Shown here piece by piece: positions 1 through 5,471 of a DNA stretch of 7,770 bases. Made by a program: the position numbers and the translations under genes. Positions within the stretch are counted from its first letter, which is position 1. Each line of letters begins with the position of its first letter. Location of the stretch: positions 1 to 7,770 of the forward strand of contig CALCJH010000308.1 of the NCBI GenBank assembly GCA_937967775.1. The letters are read 5' to 3'. This DNA comes from an uncultured bacterium (GTDB lineage Bacteria; Armatimonadota; UBA5829; DSUL01). The notes below the pieces were generated by a model. It was not told the origin of the DNA and did no database searches. It saw only the letters and a program-made list of their open reading frames with translations.

Positions 1-330
1 TTTTACCAGATCCTGCTGCTCGGGGTCGTCCACCTTCAACTCCACGAAAGCGACCTTTCCCGCGAACTGCGGCGCCACTTTCGAGGCGATTTTCGACATC
101 TCCTGACACTGAGCGCACCAGTCCGAATGAGCCAGCACCCAAACCGGCCTGCCCTCAGGGATTGCCAGGGCTGAACTCTTCTGTGCAGCCTGAGAGGGCG
201 CGTGGAGTTCATGGTCAGCAGGCAGACCCGGGCAGCAGCTGCTGGAAGCCTGCTGAGGCCCGATGTTCTTCACGGCGGACAGGGCGGCCATCGCCGCGAT
301 GACACCAAGAATCAGAAGTTTCTGTCTCAT
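1..330 (-). CDS. Membrane-anchored thioredoxin-like protein (partial, C-terminus off the window)
   Basis: 110 codons are visible and the frame is still open at base 1. Residues 5-20 are a hydrophobic stretch (LLILGVIAAMAALSAV), either a signal peptide or a single membrane anchor, so the rest probably faces outward. Residues 61-100 look like the start of a thioredoxin fold: a beta strand (PVWVLAH), then the redox motif D-W-C-A-Q-C with Cys72 and Cys75, then a helix and the strand VAFVELKVDD. The ATG overlaps the arsR stop as ATGA, which implies translational coupling and membership of the permease-arsR operon. The likely role is a dithiol/disulfide helper in metal or arsenical handling; this is inferred from context. 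An adjacent cysteine pair (Cys32-Cys33, in SSSCCPG) between the anchor and the domain is unusual and could bind a thiophilic metal. No lipobox is seen. The family call is fairly safe, the role is not. Confidence 0.8.
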   Translation of the reverse strand, partial: MRQKLLILGVIAAMAALSAVKNIGPQQASSSCCPGLPADHELHAPSQAAQKSSALAIPEGRPVWVLAHSDWCAQCQEMSKIASKVAPQFAGKVAFVELKVDDPEQQDLVK

Positions 331-725
331 GAGGTCGCTTTTGTCCTCCTCATTTCTTCAACCCGGGAAGCAGAGGAAAGATTCGGCACCGCATCGGCGG
401 GCCACTCAACGGTCTTCGGGAACTCGTGGCCCGTCGCCGACAGGATCCGTTCCAACGTTTTATGAGCTTGCTCCAGCAACGCGGAGTTTCGCAGGGAGTA
501 AAACATCATCTGTCCCTCCCGGCGATGCCTCACGACACCGGCGTGCCGCAAAGTGGCCAGGTGATGCGACACCGTGGACTGAGGAAGCCCCAGCCGGGGC
601 ATGATGGCGCACACGCACAACTCTCCATCTTCGGCAAGAAGTCTGAGTATGCGCAACCTTGTCGTGTCTCCCAGAGCACGGAACAGCTCTGCCAGTTGCT
701 CCGGGGTTTCCATCAACTTATCCAT
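327..725 (-). CDS. arsR: ArsR/SmtB-family metalloregulatory repressor
   Basis: This 132-residue winged-helix repressor has the usual ArsR architecture: an N-terminal helix (ETPEQLAELFRALGDTTRLRILRLL), the alpha-3 metal site ELCVC with Cys37 and Cys39, a recognition helix (residues about 48-62, LPQSTVSHHLATLRHAG), and a wing (VVRHRREGQMMFYSL). The family binds operator DNA without metal and lets go when As(III)/Sb(III) or a similar soft metal binds. Escherichia coli ArsR has a third cysteine three residues after the second; here that position is Met42, so a two-thiol site is predicted. The residues after about 100 form an extra polar tail. The gene lies 57 bases downstream of the permease and overlaps the thioredoxin gene by 4 bases. 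There is no convincing Shine-Dalgarno before the ATG at 725, but a TATCAT box lies 8 bases upstream. A second in-frame ATG exists at 713. Confidence 0.93.
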   Translation of the reverse strand: MDKLMETPEQLAELFRALGDTTRLRILRLLAEDGELCVCAIMPRLGLPQSTVSHHLATLRHAGVVRHRREGQMMFYSLRNSALLEQAHKTLERILSATGHEFPKTVEWPADAVPNLSSASRVEEMRRTKATS

Positions 726-733
726 TTACTTTG

Positions 734-739
734 ATGATA
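734..739 (-). promoter_or_regulatory. Candidate -10 box giving a near-leaderless arsR transcript
   Basis: On the minus strand the hexamer TATCAT (5 of 6 match to TATAAT) is followed by 8 bases and then the arsR ATG. A transcript starting about 7 bases past the box would begin within a couple of bases of the start codon. No good -35 hexamer is found 16-18 bases upstream. This would give arsR its own internal promoter in addition to read-through from the permease. Confidence 0.35.
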
Positions 740-740
740 C

Positions 741-755
741 CACACGGACCGCGTG
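741..755. promoter_or_regulatory. Imperfect dyad between permease and arsR
   Basis: CACACGG - A - CCGCGTG forms 7-base arms with one mismatch around a single central base. It lies immediately upstream of the candidate arsR -10 box, where a repressor could block polymerase. It does not share the ATATCTG half-site seen before the permease, so it may be a site for another protein, or chance in GC-rich DNA. Confidence 0.25.
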
Positions 756-782
756 ATCGTTCCGGCAACTCTTCGATCGCTT

Positions 783-2081
783 TCAGGCCACGGCCCCGTA
801 AATCATGCCGGCGGCGGTTGCCATCACCACCACCAGCCCCACGAAAACGATCGTCTTGCGGGTGCCCAGGATGGATCTGATGACCAGCATGTTCGGCAGG
901 GACAGGGCCGGCCCGGCAAGGAGCAGCGCCAGCGCCGGACCTTTGCCCATACCGCTTCCTAGAAGCCCCTGCAGGATCGGCACTTCGGTCAGGGTGGCGA
1001 AATACATAAATGCGCCCACCACGGCTGCGAAGAGATTGGCCTGCAGACTGTTGCCGCCAACCGCCCTGGAGACCCATTCGGACGGAATGAGTCCCTCGTG
1101 TCCGGGCCTGCCCAGCAGGAGGCCGGCAACCAGCACCCCCATCAGGAGCAGCGGAAGGATCTGCTTTGCGAAGCTCCAGCTGGATTCGAACCAGCTGCCG
1201 GCCTCGTCCGTCCTGACGCTGGTGATGACACTGAGCCCGATGACGCCCACCGTGAACGGCGCCAGAGGCTCGTGCGGGACCAGCAGCGCCGTGACCGTGA
1301 CGGCCACAGCTGCAAGCGCCAGCTTCCAGGCCTCCACATTCATCCACAAAACCATCACCACTGCGAGCGCGGCGGCCGCAGCAGCAGTGATGGCCCATTT
1401 GGCGCTGTAAATGGCCGCCCAGGCGCCTGTCTGTACGGCGGGCTTTCCCCAGTTGGCGAACACCAGAATGGCCACCAGCAGGGCGAAGAAGACCGCGTTC
1501 TGCCACAGGGGTCGGACGGGATCGTCCTCCGGAAGCGCCATTGCGGCCTCGGCCCGGGTTTCTTCTTCCCTGCGAAAGATCAGATGCATCAACAGGCCAA
1601 TCACCACGCTGAAAGCCACTGCCCCCACCGCTCTGGCGATGCCCAGCTCCAGCCCCAGAACCCGGGCGGTCAGGATGATGGCCAGCACATTGATGGCCGG
1701 CCCGGAGTAAAGGAAGGCGGTCGCCGGACCCAGTCCCGCGCCCATACGGTAGATGCCCGCGAAGAGGGGCAGCACCGTGCAGGAGCAGACGGCCAGCAGC
1801 GTGCCGGAAACGGATGCCACCCCGTATGCGAGTAGGCGATTCGCCTTCGGCCCCAGATAGCGGATGACCGAAGCCTGACTGACGAATACCGCAATCGCTC
1901 CCGCAATGAAGAACGCGGGAATGAGGCAAAGCAGCACATGCTCGCGCGCGTACCATTTTGCCAGGTGCATCGCTTCCAGCACCGCTGTGTCGAACCGGGC
2001 GGTGCCGGCGGGCAGGAAGAAGAAGACAAGAAAGACGGTCGTGATGATGGCAAGCGGACGATATTCGATTTTCCAGTCCAT
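783..2081 (-). CDS. DUF318/ArsP-family permease (metalloid or organoarsenical efflux)
   Basis: This 432-residue polytopic membrane protein has about ten hydrophobic segments in two halves, separated by a charged cytosolic-looking loop (FRREEETRAEAAMALPEDD, near residues 169-188). The first half carries the family signature, the Cys99-Ser-Cys101 motif in AVCSCTVLPLFAGIYR followed by FLYSGPAINVLAIILT. The second half has a related repeat (TLTEVPILQGLLGSGMGKG, then LLAGPALSLPNMLVI). Proteins of this family (COG0701, Pfam ArsP_1) include ArsP, an exporter of trivalent organoarsenicals, and other metal-resistance permeases. The linked arsR and thioredoxin genes support efflux of a thiophilic metalloid, but substrate cannot be read from sequence. 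The ATG at 2081 is chosen because GGGAG lies 6 bases upstream. An in-frame ATG at 2126 falls inside the candidate operator and lacks a ribosome binding site. It is the first gene of the cluster. Confidence 0.85.
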   Translation of the reverse strand: MDWKIEYRPLAIITTVFLVFFFLPAGTARFDTAVLEAMHLAKWYAREHVLLCLIPAFFIAGAIAVFVSQASVIRYLGPKANRLLAYGVASVSGTLLAVCSCTVLPLFAGIYRMGAGLGPATAFLYSGPAINVLAIILTARVLGLELGIARAVGAVAFSVVIGLLMHLIFRREEETRAEAAMALPEDDPVRPLWQNAVFFALLVAILVFANWGKPAVQTGAWAAIYSAKWAITAAAAAALAVVMVLWMNVEAWKLALAAVAVTVTALLVPHEPLAPFTVGVIGLSVITSVRTDEAGSWFESSWSFAKQILPLLLMGVLVAGLLLGRPGHEGLIPSEWVSRAVGGNSLQANLFAAVVGAFMYFATLTEVPILQGLLGSGMGKGPALALLLAGPALSLPNMLVIRSILGTRKTIVFVGLVVVMATAAGMIYGAVA

Positions 2082-2110
2082 ACGTCTCTCCCTGGAGCTC
2101 TGGTGCGGAG

Positions 2111-2136
2111 CCAGATATCTGTTCATCCAGATATCT
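2111..2136. promoter_or_regulatory. Candidate ArsR operator: paired ATATCTG half-sites
   Basis: Two identical 10-mers CCAGATATCT lie at 2111-2120 and 2127-2136. Read as a dyad, ATATCTG (2115-2121) and CAGATAT (2128-2134) are perfect 7-base inverted arms around a 6-base spacer. The core AGATATCT is itself palindromic, so the site has both direct and inverted symmetry. It ends 30 bases upstream of the permease ATG. AT-rich dyads with ATAT half-sites near the start of the controlled operon are typical of ArsR/SmtB operators. No clear -35/-10 pair was found around it. Confidence 0.55.
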
Positions 2137-2179
2137 AGATGCTTTGATTATGGACTGAGATTCATTTTCCCGCTACTGA

Positions 2180-2195
2180 TGATCTCTGGAGATCA
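2180..2195. promoter_or_regulatory. Perfect 7-2-7 dyad upstream of the permease operon
   Basis: TGATCTC - TG - GAGATCA is a perfect inverted repeat lying about 45 bases upstream of the ATATCTG dyad, in the gap between the two minus-strand operons. Its size suits a dimeric regulator, but it does not match the proposed ArsR half-site and there is no T-tract to suggest termination. Function unknown. Confidence 0.3.
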
Positions 2196-2249
2196 AGGCC
2201 TCGAGGCGCCCTGTTCGGGCCGCATGGGAAAGGGAGGCCTTCCTTGCGA

Positions 2250-2285
2250 GAAAACCAGGGGCCGGCGCGTCTGCGCCGGCCCCTG
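2250..2285 (-). terminator. Intrinsic terminator ending the V4R-like gene cluster
   Basis: A perfect 13-base-pair stem (2273-2285 pairing with 2256-2268) closes a 4-base loop, and almost all of its pairs are G-C. On the minus strand the stem is followed by GTTTTC, a short U-tract. It begins 29 bases past the stop codon of the 218-residue protein and points the right way for that gene. It separates the middle gene cluster from the arsenic-type cluster transcribed in the same direction. Confidence 0.85.
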
Positions 2286-2314
2286 CGGACCGCGTCATCT
2301 TTGCCAGGCCAGGA

Positions 2315-2971
2315 CTAGGCGCGGGTCACCACGAACTCGCCGTATTCGTCCCCGCACTCGATCCCCTTCGTCTGGACGCACTTGAAAGTCCGCAGACCGG
2401 TCTGTCCGGTGGGATCATAAGGACCACCATAGGCCAGATCCATGAACGCGGCGCACACGCCCCGGACCATGAAAGCCGCCGGGCGCGACCGCTCTCCGTA
2501 TCGCACCACGTCTGCTTCGTAGTAGTCGTAGGCGTGCACCACCATCCGTTCGTTCGGGATGAGCTCAACCACTTCGCTCTTGGCCCAGCCCCACGCTGTG
2601 AAGACCGCGAAGGCTCCGTGGAGGACGTCCTCCGGCACACGCGTCACCATTGGGGCCACAATGGCGTTCCACTCATCGGAAGTAATGATGCCGTGACCGG
2701 TATGATAGCCGCACTCCTGGGCGGCGTTCACCAGCAGCCACTCGGCCGCTTCCACCAGATCCGGGCCCACCTTCCGTGTCAGCCGTTCCGAGAAGGAAGT
2801 CCAGAACCGTGCAGGCATCTGGTTCACGAAGACGTTGAAGGCCGGGATCAGCCCCTCGTCGTTGTTGATCACTTCCAGCTTCGAGAGAGCATCGATGATC
2901 TTCTTGCGGTCCACCGTGGTATACAGCGCGCTCACATACGGTGCCGTCTCGACTGCCCTGTTTACAGCCAT
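2315..2971 (-). CDS. V4R-like protein B (218 aa), function unknown
   Basis: The C-terminal part (about residues 135-216) resembles a V4R domain: a beta strand (EVVELIPNERMVVHAYDYYEA), a helix (AAFMVRGVCAAFMDLAYGG), and the closing C-x-QTKGIECGDEYGEFVV, which matches the V4R ending where a cysteine pair brackets a G-D. V4R domains occur in BchJ, in aromatic-sensing regulators and in other hydrophobic-ligand binders. The N-terminal half is mostly helical and holds a C-x2-H-x2-H cluster (Cys87, His90, His93), followed by GIITSDEWNAIVAPM. Further cysteines are Cys173, Cys198 and Cys206; metal binding is plausible but inferred. No signal peptide or membrane segment is seen. The ATG at 2971 is preceded by a perfect AGGAGG. 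A longer frame to 3103 only overlaps the upstream gene. It is last in the cluster, 16 bases after the 179-residue gene, and probably its partner. I do not recognise a named family. Confidence 0.85.
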   Translation of the reverse strand: MAVNRAVETAPYVSALYTTVDRKKIIDALSKLEVINNDEGLIPAFNVFVNQMPARFWTSFSERLTRKVGPDLVEAAEWLLVNAAQECGYHTGHGIITSDEWNAIVAPMVTRVPEDVLHGAFAVFTAWGWAKSEVVELIPNERMVVHAYDYYEADVVRYGERSRPAAFMVRGVCAAFMDLAYGGPYDPTGQTGLRTFKCVQTKGIECGDEYGEFVVTRA

Positions 2972-2987
2972 TGGTCGCCTCCTGTGC

Positions 2988-3527
2988 CTAGCTTGCCGAG
3001 ACCTCGAACTTCGAGGTATCAGCTCCTGCCACGATACTGCGGGTCTCCCGCACCTCGTAGGTCCTGGGCGCCCTGTCGAAAATGGCCGAGAACGCCCCCG
3101 CAACGAACCCGCCGGTCACGAAGTTCACGGGCTCCTCACGCTGCCCCCACTTCTTCACCCAGCCCTGGTCAATGTGCGATGCCAGAAGTTCCACCTCACC
3201 CGTCTCTGGTCCCGCACAGCGGATCTTCATCAGACCCAGCCCCATGGCCGCGTAGTACTCCTCGGCCACCAACACCCGCTCCGGGATGCCGGTAACCTGG
3301 TGTTCCGCGTAGTAGTCTCGCAGGATGTCGCAGAACGTGTCCTCTGCTACCTCGGCCATGAGCTTCTTGCCGTCCAGCATTCCGCAATCGTCGGCAAGCT
3401 GGGTGTAGAGCGTGGCAAAGTGGTGGCAGTGCAGGACGTACTGCTCGCCGTTTATGCTCTGGCGCGAAGAGCGAGGGTCATAATTGCGCTTCAGCACCAG
3501 GCCGTCACTCAATCTCATCGTCGTCAT
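2988..3527 (-). CDS. V4R-like protein A (179 aa), function unknown
   Basis: Residues about 110-177 fit the V4R pattern: a strand (EVELLASHIDQGW), a helix (NFVTGGFVAGAFSAIFDRAP), then EVRETR followed by SIVAGADTSKFEV. Ordinary V4R domains have cysteines where Ser164 and Ser172 lie here, so the usual terminal cysteine pair is lost. The N-terminal half is helical and contains a Cys-His-His motif (Cys34, His35, His36) in YVLHCHHFATLYTQLADDC, plus Cys48, Cys66 and Cys104. The product looks cytosolic. The start at 3527 follows GGGAG by 8 bases. The gene is 18 bases downstream of the 63-residue gene and 16 bases upstream of the 218-residue V4R-like gene, so the three are surely co-transcribed. A heteromer of the two V4R-like proteins is a reasonable inference. 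A hydrophobic or tetrapyrrole-like ligand would fit known V4R roles but nothing here proves it. Confidence 0.85.
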   Translation of the reverse strand: MTTMRLSDGLVLKRNYDPRSSRQSINGEQYVLHCHHFATLYTQLADDCGMLDGKKLMAEVAEDTFCDILRDYYAEHQVTGIPERVLVAEEYYAAMGLGLMKIRCAGPETGEVELLASHIDQGWVKKWGQREEPVNFVTGGFVAGAFSAIFDRAPRTYEVRETRSIVAGADTSKFEVSAS

Positions 3528-3545
3528 CGGACGTTCTCCCGTTCC

Positions 3546-3737
3546 TCAAGCTATGCCGGCGTCTTTGCCGGTGATCTCCTTAAATGCAGCCTTGAACTTG
3601 GCCAGGACCTCGGGTGTGTCCGCCTCCGAGGACGCCTTTACAGTGGATATCCCCGTCGCCATGGCCAGGCGCATCTGTGCGGACAATCCTCCCTCTTCCT
3701 TTGCCAGTTCGAAGAACTTGACCAGTTTTGCACCCAT
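3546..3737 (-). CDS. Small 63-residue helical protein, function unknown
   Basis: A short soluble protein with no Cys or His and high predicted helix content: KLVKFFELAKEEGGLSAQMR, then LAMATGISTVKAS, then a C-terminal helix TPEVLAKFKAAFKEITG. It has no membrane segment or signal. Its compositional sense and its place between the 92- and 179-residue genes, with only 18 bases to the next gene, argue that it is real and not a random frame. I start it at the ATG at 3737. A TTG 12 bases further upstream is in frame, but the purine-rich GAGAGGAG abuts it with no spacing, while from that purine run to the ATG is 12 bases, longer than usual. It may be an accessory subunit or adaptor of the adjacent V4R-like pair. 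I do not recognise the family. Confidence 0.7.
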   Translation of the reverse strand: MGAKLVKFFELAKEEGGLSAQMRLAMATGISTVKASSEADTPEVLAKFKAAFKEITGKDAGIA

Positions 3738-3783
3738 GGTCTTCTTCAACTCCTCTCGTCCGTGAAGGATCGTTTCTCACCGG

Positions 3784-3813
3784 CCCGGCGGGGCGGCAGG
3801 CATCCCCGCCAGG
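3784..3813 (-). promoter_or_regulatory. GC-rich hairpin inside the gene cluster
   Basis: On the minus strand 10-base arms (3804-3813 pairing with 3784-3793, one G-T wobble) close a 10-base loop in the only sizeable gap of the cluster, between the 92- and 63-residue genes. There is no T-tract after it, so it is unlikely to be a full terminator. An mRNA stability or processing element that sets different levels of enzyme and V4R-like subunits is possible. Confidence 0.35.
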
Positions 3814-3822
3814 GCCCGATAC

Positions 3823-4101
3823 TCACGAGAAATGCCTTTCCAGCCTTTCGATCACCTCCTGTCTGTCCTGCCGGGGAAGCACCACCTGGCAGGAGCGTTC
3901 GCCTTCCACTCCCCTCAACTGCGCCCCGCCCGGGCCGACAACCCGGAAGAAGGGGCGGGGGAAATCCGGATAGTAGTCCAGACGTCCAAGCTCCCCGAGC
4001 CGCCGGATCTCCTCCCGCGACCAGACGCTGTCGAAGAAATAGCGATAGACGCTGGACCCATCGAAACAGTCCTCCACCCTGACCGCCCTGAGGAGTTTCA
4101 C
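3823..4101 (-). CDS. Conserved-looking 92-residue protein coupled to the desulfurase-like gene
   Basis: The GTG start overlaps the stop of the upstream PLP-enzyme gene as GTGA, a 4-base overlap typical of translational coupling and of proteins that work together. The 92-residue product is soluble and mixed alpha/beta: an opening strand (KLLRAVRVEDCF), a helix (SREEIRRLGELG), the distinctive aromatic segment LDYYPDFPRPFFRVVG, a strand (QLRGVEGERSCQVVLP) and a closing helix (DRQEVIERLERHFS). Cys12 and Cys71 are its only cysteines and could be persulfide acceptors, which is an inference from the neighbour. I do not recognise a named family. A longer same-frame reading back to 4482 is just antisense-free overlap with the PLP-enzyme gene in another frame and is not used. 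Low-complexity or random-frame origin is unlikely given the clear segmental pattern and the start overlap. Confidence 0.75.
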   Translation of the reverse strand: MKLLRAVRVEDCFDGSSVYRYFFDSVWSREEIRRLGELGRLDYYPDFPRPFFRVVGPGGAQLRGVEGERSCQVVLPRQDRQEVIERLERHFS

Positions 4102-5264
4102 GCCGCGGCCTCTCCCTGCTCCGCGCGCGCGGCCGCCATTGCCCGGACGGCTGAAACGGCGGCTTCCACGTCGCTTTCCGTATTCGCCCCGGAGACGCTG
4201 AACCGGATGGTTCCATGCGGCGCGCTCCCGATCCAACGGTGGATCTCCGGCGCGCAGTGAAGCCCGGCCCGGCAGCGGATGCCAAAACACTCCTCCAGCA
4301 CGAGCGCCGCCTCGTCCGGCGGCCATCCCGCGATGGTAAAGGAGACCACACCGGTTCCCGCATCCTCCGGACATCCGGCATCGAACACGTGGACGCCCCG
4401 GATCTGCGAGAGGCTCCGGCGCAACAGGCTTCCCAGATCGCGCCGCCGCTGGCCCTCCAGCCGTCCGTCCGAGGCGGCCCATCTGAGGGCCGCGGCGAGC
4501 CCGGCCAGGCCGGGGGAGTTCGGCGTACCCGCCTCCAGGCGCATCGGCATTTCATCCGGCTGCAAAGGCAGATCGCTCCGGACGCCCGTTCCGCCGCTCA
4601 GGACAGGCGGCAGGTCCATTTCGGGTGAGACATAGAGCCCGCCTGTACCCTCCGGCCCGCACAGGCCTTTGTGCCCTGTGAACGCCACCATCTGCGCGCC
4701 GATCTCCAGCGGCCGCACGGGAAGAACACCCAGGGTCTGGGAAGCGTCCAGCAGAGTCAGGGCTCCGGCCCCGCGCGCCAGTCTGAACAGCGTGGCGGCG
4801 TCATTCACCCTGCCGGTCACGTTAGAGGCGTGATTCACCACGACAAGATCCGCACCGCCAGCGAGCGCCTTGGCGAACTGTTCCAGGTCCACCTGACCAT
4901 CGCCGGTCAGCCCAACCACACTCAGGCGGATGGCGCCCTGCCGTTCCAGATGCCGCAGAGGCCGAAGCACGCTGTTGTGCTCCGTGGCGGTGGCAACCAC
5001 GCTGCGCACACCCGTCTGCACGCAACCCAGGATGGCGATGTTCAGCGCGAGCGTAGCGCCGGAGGTCAGCACGATTTGGCCGGGCCACGGAACACCCATC
5101 AGCCCGGCCAGCAGCGACCGGCACTCATCCCGCGGATCCGTGTCGTGCCCGGAGCCGCGACCGGGTTCCGCGGGCATCGCCTTCACTGCCCTGCGGACCG
5201 CCTCGGCCACGCCGGGGGCCTTCGGCCAGCTGCTTGCCGCGTTGTTGAGGTAGATGGATGTCAT
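4098..5264 (-). CDS. Class V aminotransferase-fold enzyme, cysteine desulfurase/selenocysteine lyase-like
   Basis: This 388-residue PLP enzyme of fold type I carries all expected landmarks: N-terminal IYLNNAASSWPKAPGV, His96 in ATEHNS stacking on PLP, Asp173 in LLDASQTLG, the Schiff-base Lys199 in FTGHKGLCGPEG, the RLEAGTPNSPGLAGL substrate loop, and a candidate catalytic Cys337 in RAGLHCAP. Cysteine desulfurases take sulfur from cysteine as a protein persulfide and leave alanine; relatives act on selenocysteine. The short N-terminus and the PGRGSGH region resemble the TIGR01977 subgroup, whose exact role is not settled. It is probably cytosolic. The ATG at 5264 follows GGAAGG by 4 bases; the TTG at 5279 is less likely. 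The gene heads a five-gene cluster and shares a 4-base overlap with the next gene. No scaffold (SufU, IscU) or SelD gene is in the window, so a dedicated sulfur or selenium role is suggested, not shown. Confidence 0.88.
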   Translation of the reverse strand: MTSIYLNNAASSWPKAPGVAEAVRRAVKAMPAEPGRGSGHDTDPRDECRSLLAGLMGVPWPGQIVLTSGATLALNIAILGCVQTGVRSVVATATEHNSVLRPLRHLERQGAIRLSVVGLTGDGQVDLEQFAKALAGGADLVVVNHASNVTGRVNDAATLFRLARGAGALTLLDASQTLGVLPVRPLEIGAQMVAFTGHKGLCGPEGTGGLYVSPEMDLPPVLSGGTGVRSDLPLQPDEMPMRLEAGTPNSPGLAGLAAALRWAASDGRLEGQRRRDLGSLLRRSLSQIRGVHVFDAGCPEDAGTGVVSFTIAGWPPDEAALVLEECFGIRCRAGLHCAPEIHRWIGSAPHGTIRFSVSGANTESDVEAAVSAVRAMAAARAEQGEAAA

Positions 5265-5471
5265 CGTGCCTTCCCGCAAACCAGTATCGGGAAGGCATTA
5301 CCCGTGCTTGAGACTCGAACCAGAAAAAAACAATATCTGCAAGAAGGCGAGAATATTACCTCTTCATCGCGCGGAAAAACCGCAGTGCACATCAGGATTC
5401 GTTGGCCACAGGGTCTGGTCGGCGCTGCGTCCGACCCGGCCACGGTCCGGTTGCTGGAATCGAAGCGGCGG
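5265..5471. other. Intergenic region with probable promoter of the middle cluster
   Basis: This gap between queG and the desulfurase-like gene includes a locally AT-rich stretch at 5322-5358. On the minus strand TAATAT (5353-5358) could be a -10 box, giving a leader of about 80 bases; no clear -35 is seen. A run of seven T follows at 5324-5330 without a stable GC stem before it. A 6-base-pair inverted repeat (5417-5422 with 5431-5436) lies just past queG but has no T-tract, so queG termination is uncertain. One ATATCTG heptamer, the half-site of the candidate ArsR operator, is present at 5333-5339 but has no partner. Confidence 0.4.

Noticed and set aside
718..1956. Long minus-strand reading frame overlapping the permease gene, plus several plus-strand frames at 805-1835
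   Set aside because: They are shadows of the permease in GC-rich DNA: rich in Arg, Gly and Ala, without any recognisable domain, while the permease frame has the family signature and membrane segments.
2082..2126. Upstream ATG at 2126 as permease start
   Set aside because: It lacks a ribosome binding site and lies inside the ATATCTG dyad; the ATG at 2081 has GGGAG at good spacing.
2972..3103. N-terminal extension of the 218-residue V4R-like gene to 3103
   Set aside because: The extension overlaps the 179-residue gene in another frame and is Arg/Pro/Ser-rich; the ATG at 2971 follows a perfect AGGAGG.
5310..5321. tRNA T-arm-like GGTTCGAGTCTC on the minus strand
   Set aside because: The flanking bases do not form a 5-base-pair T stem and no anticodon arm or acceptor stem is present.
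5333..5339. ATATCTG half-site suggesting ArsR control of the V4R-like cluster
   Set aside because: There is only one half-site and no inverted partner; a single heptamer in an AT-rich gap is likely by chance.
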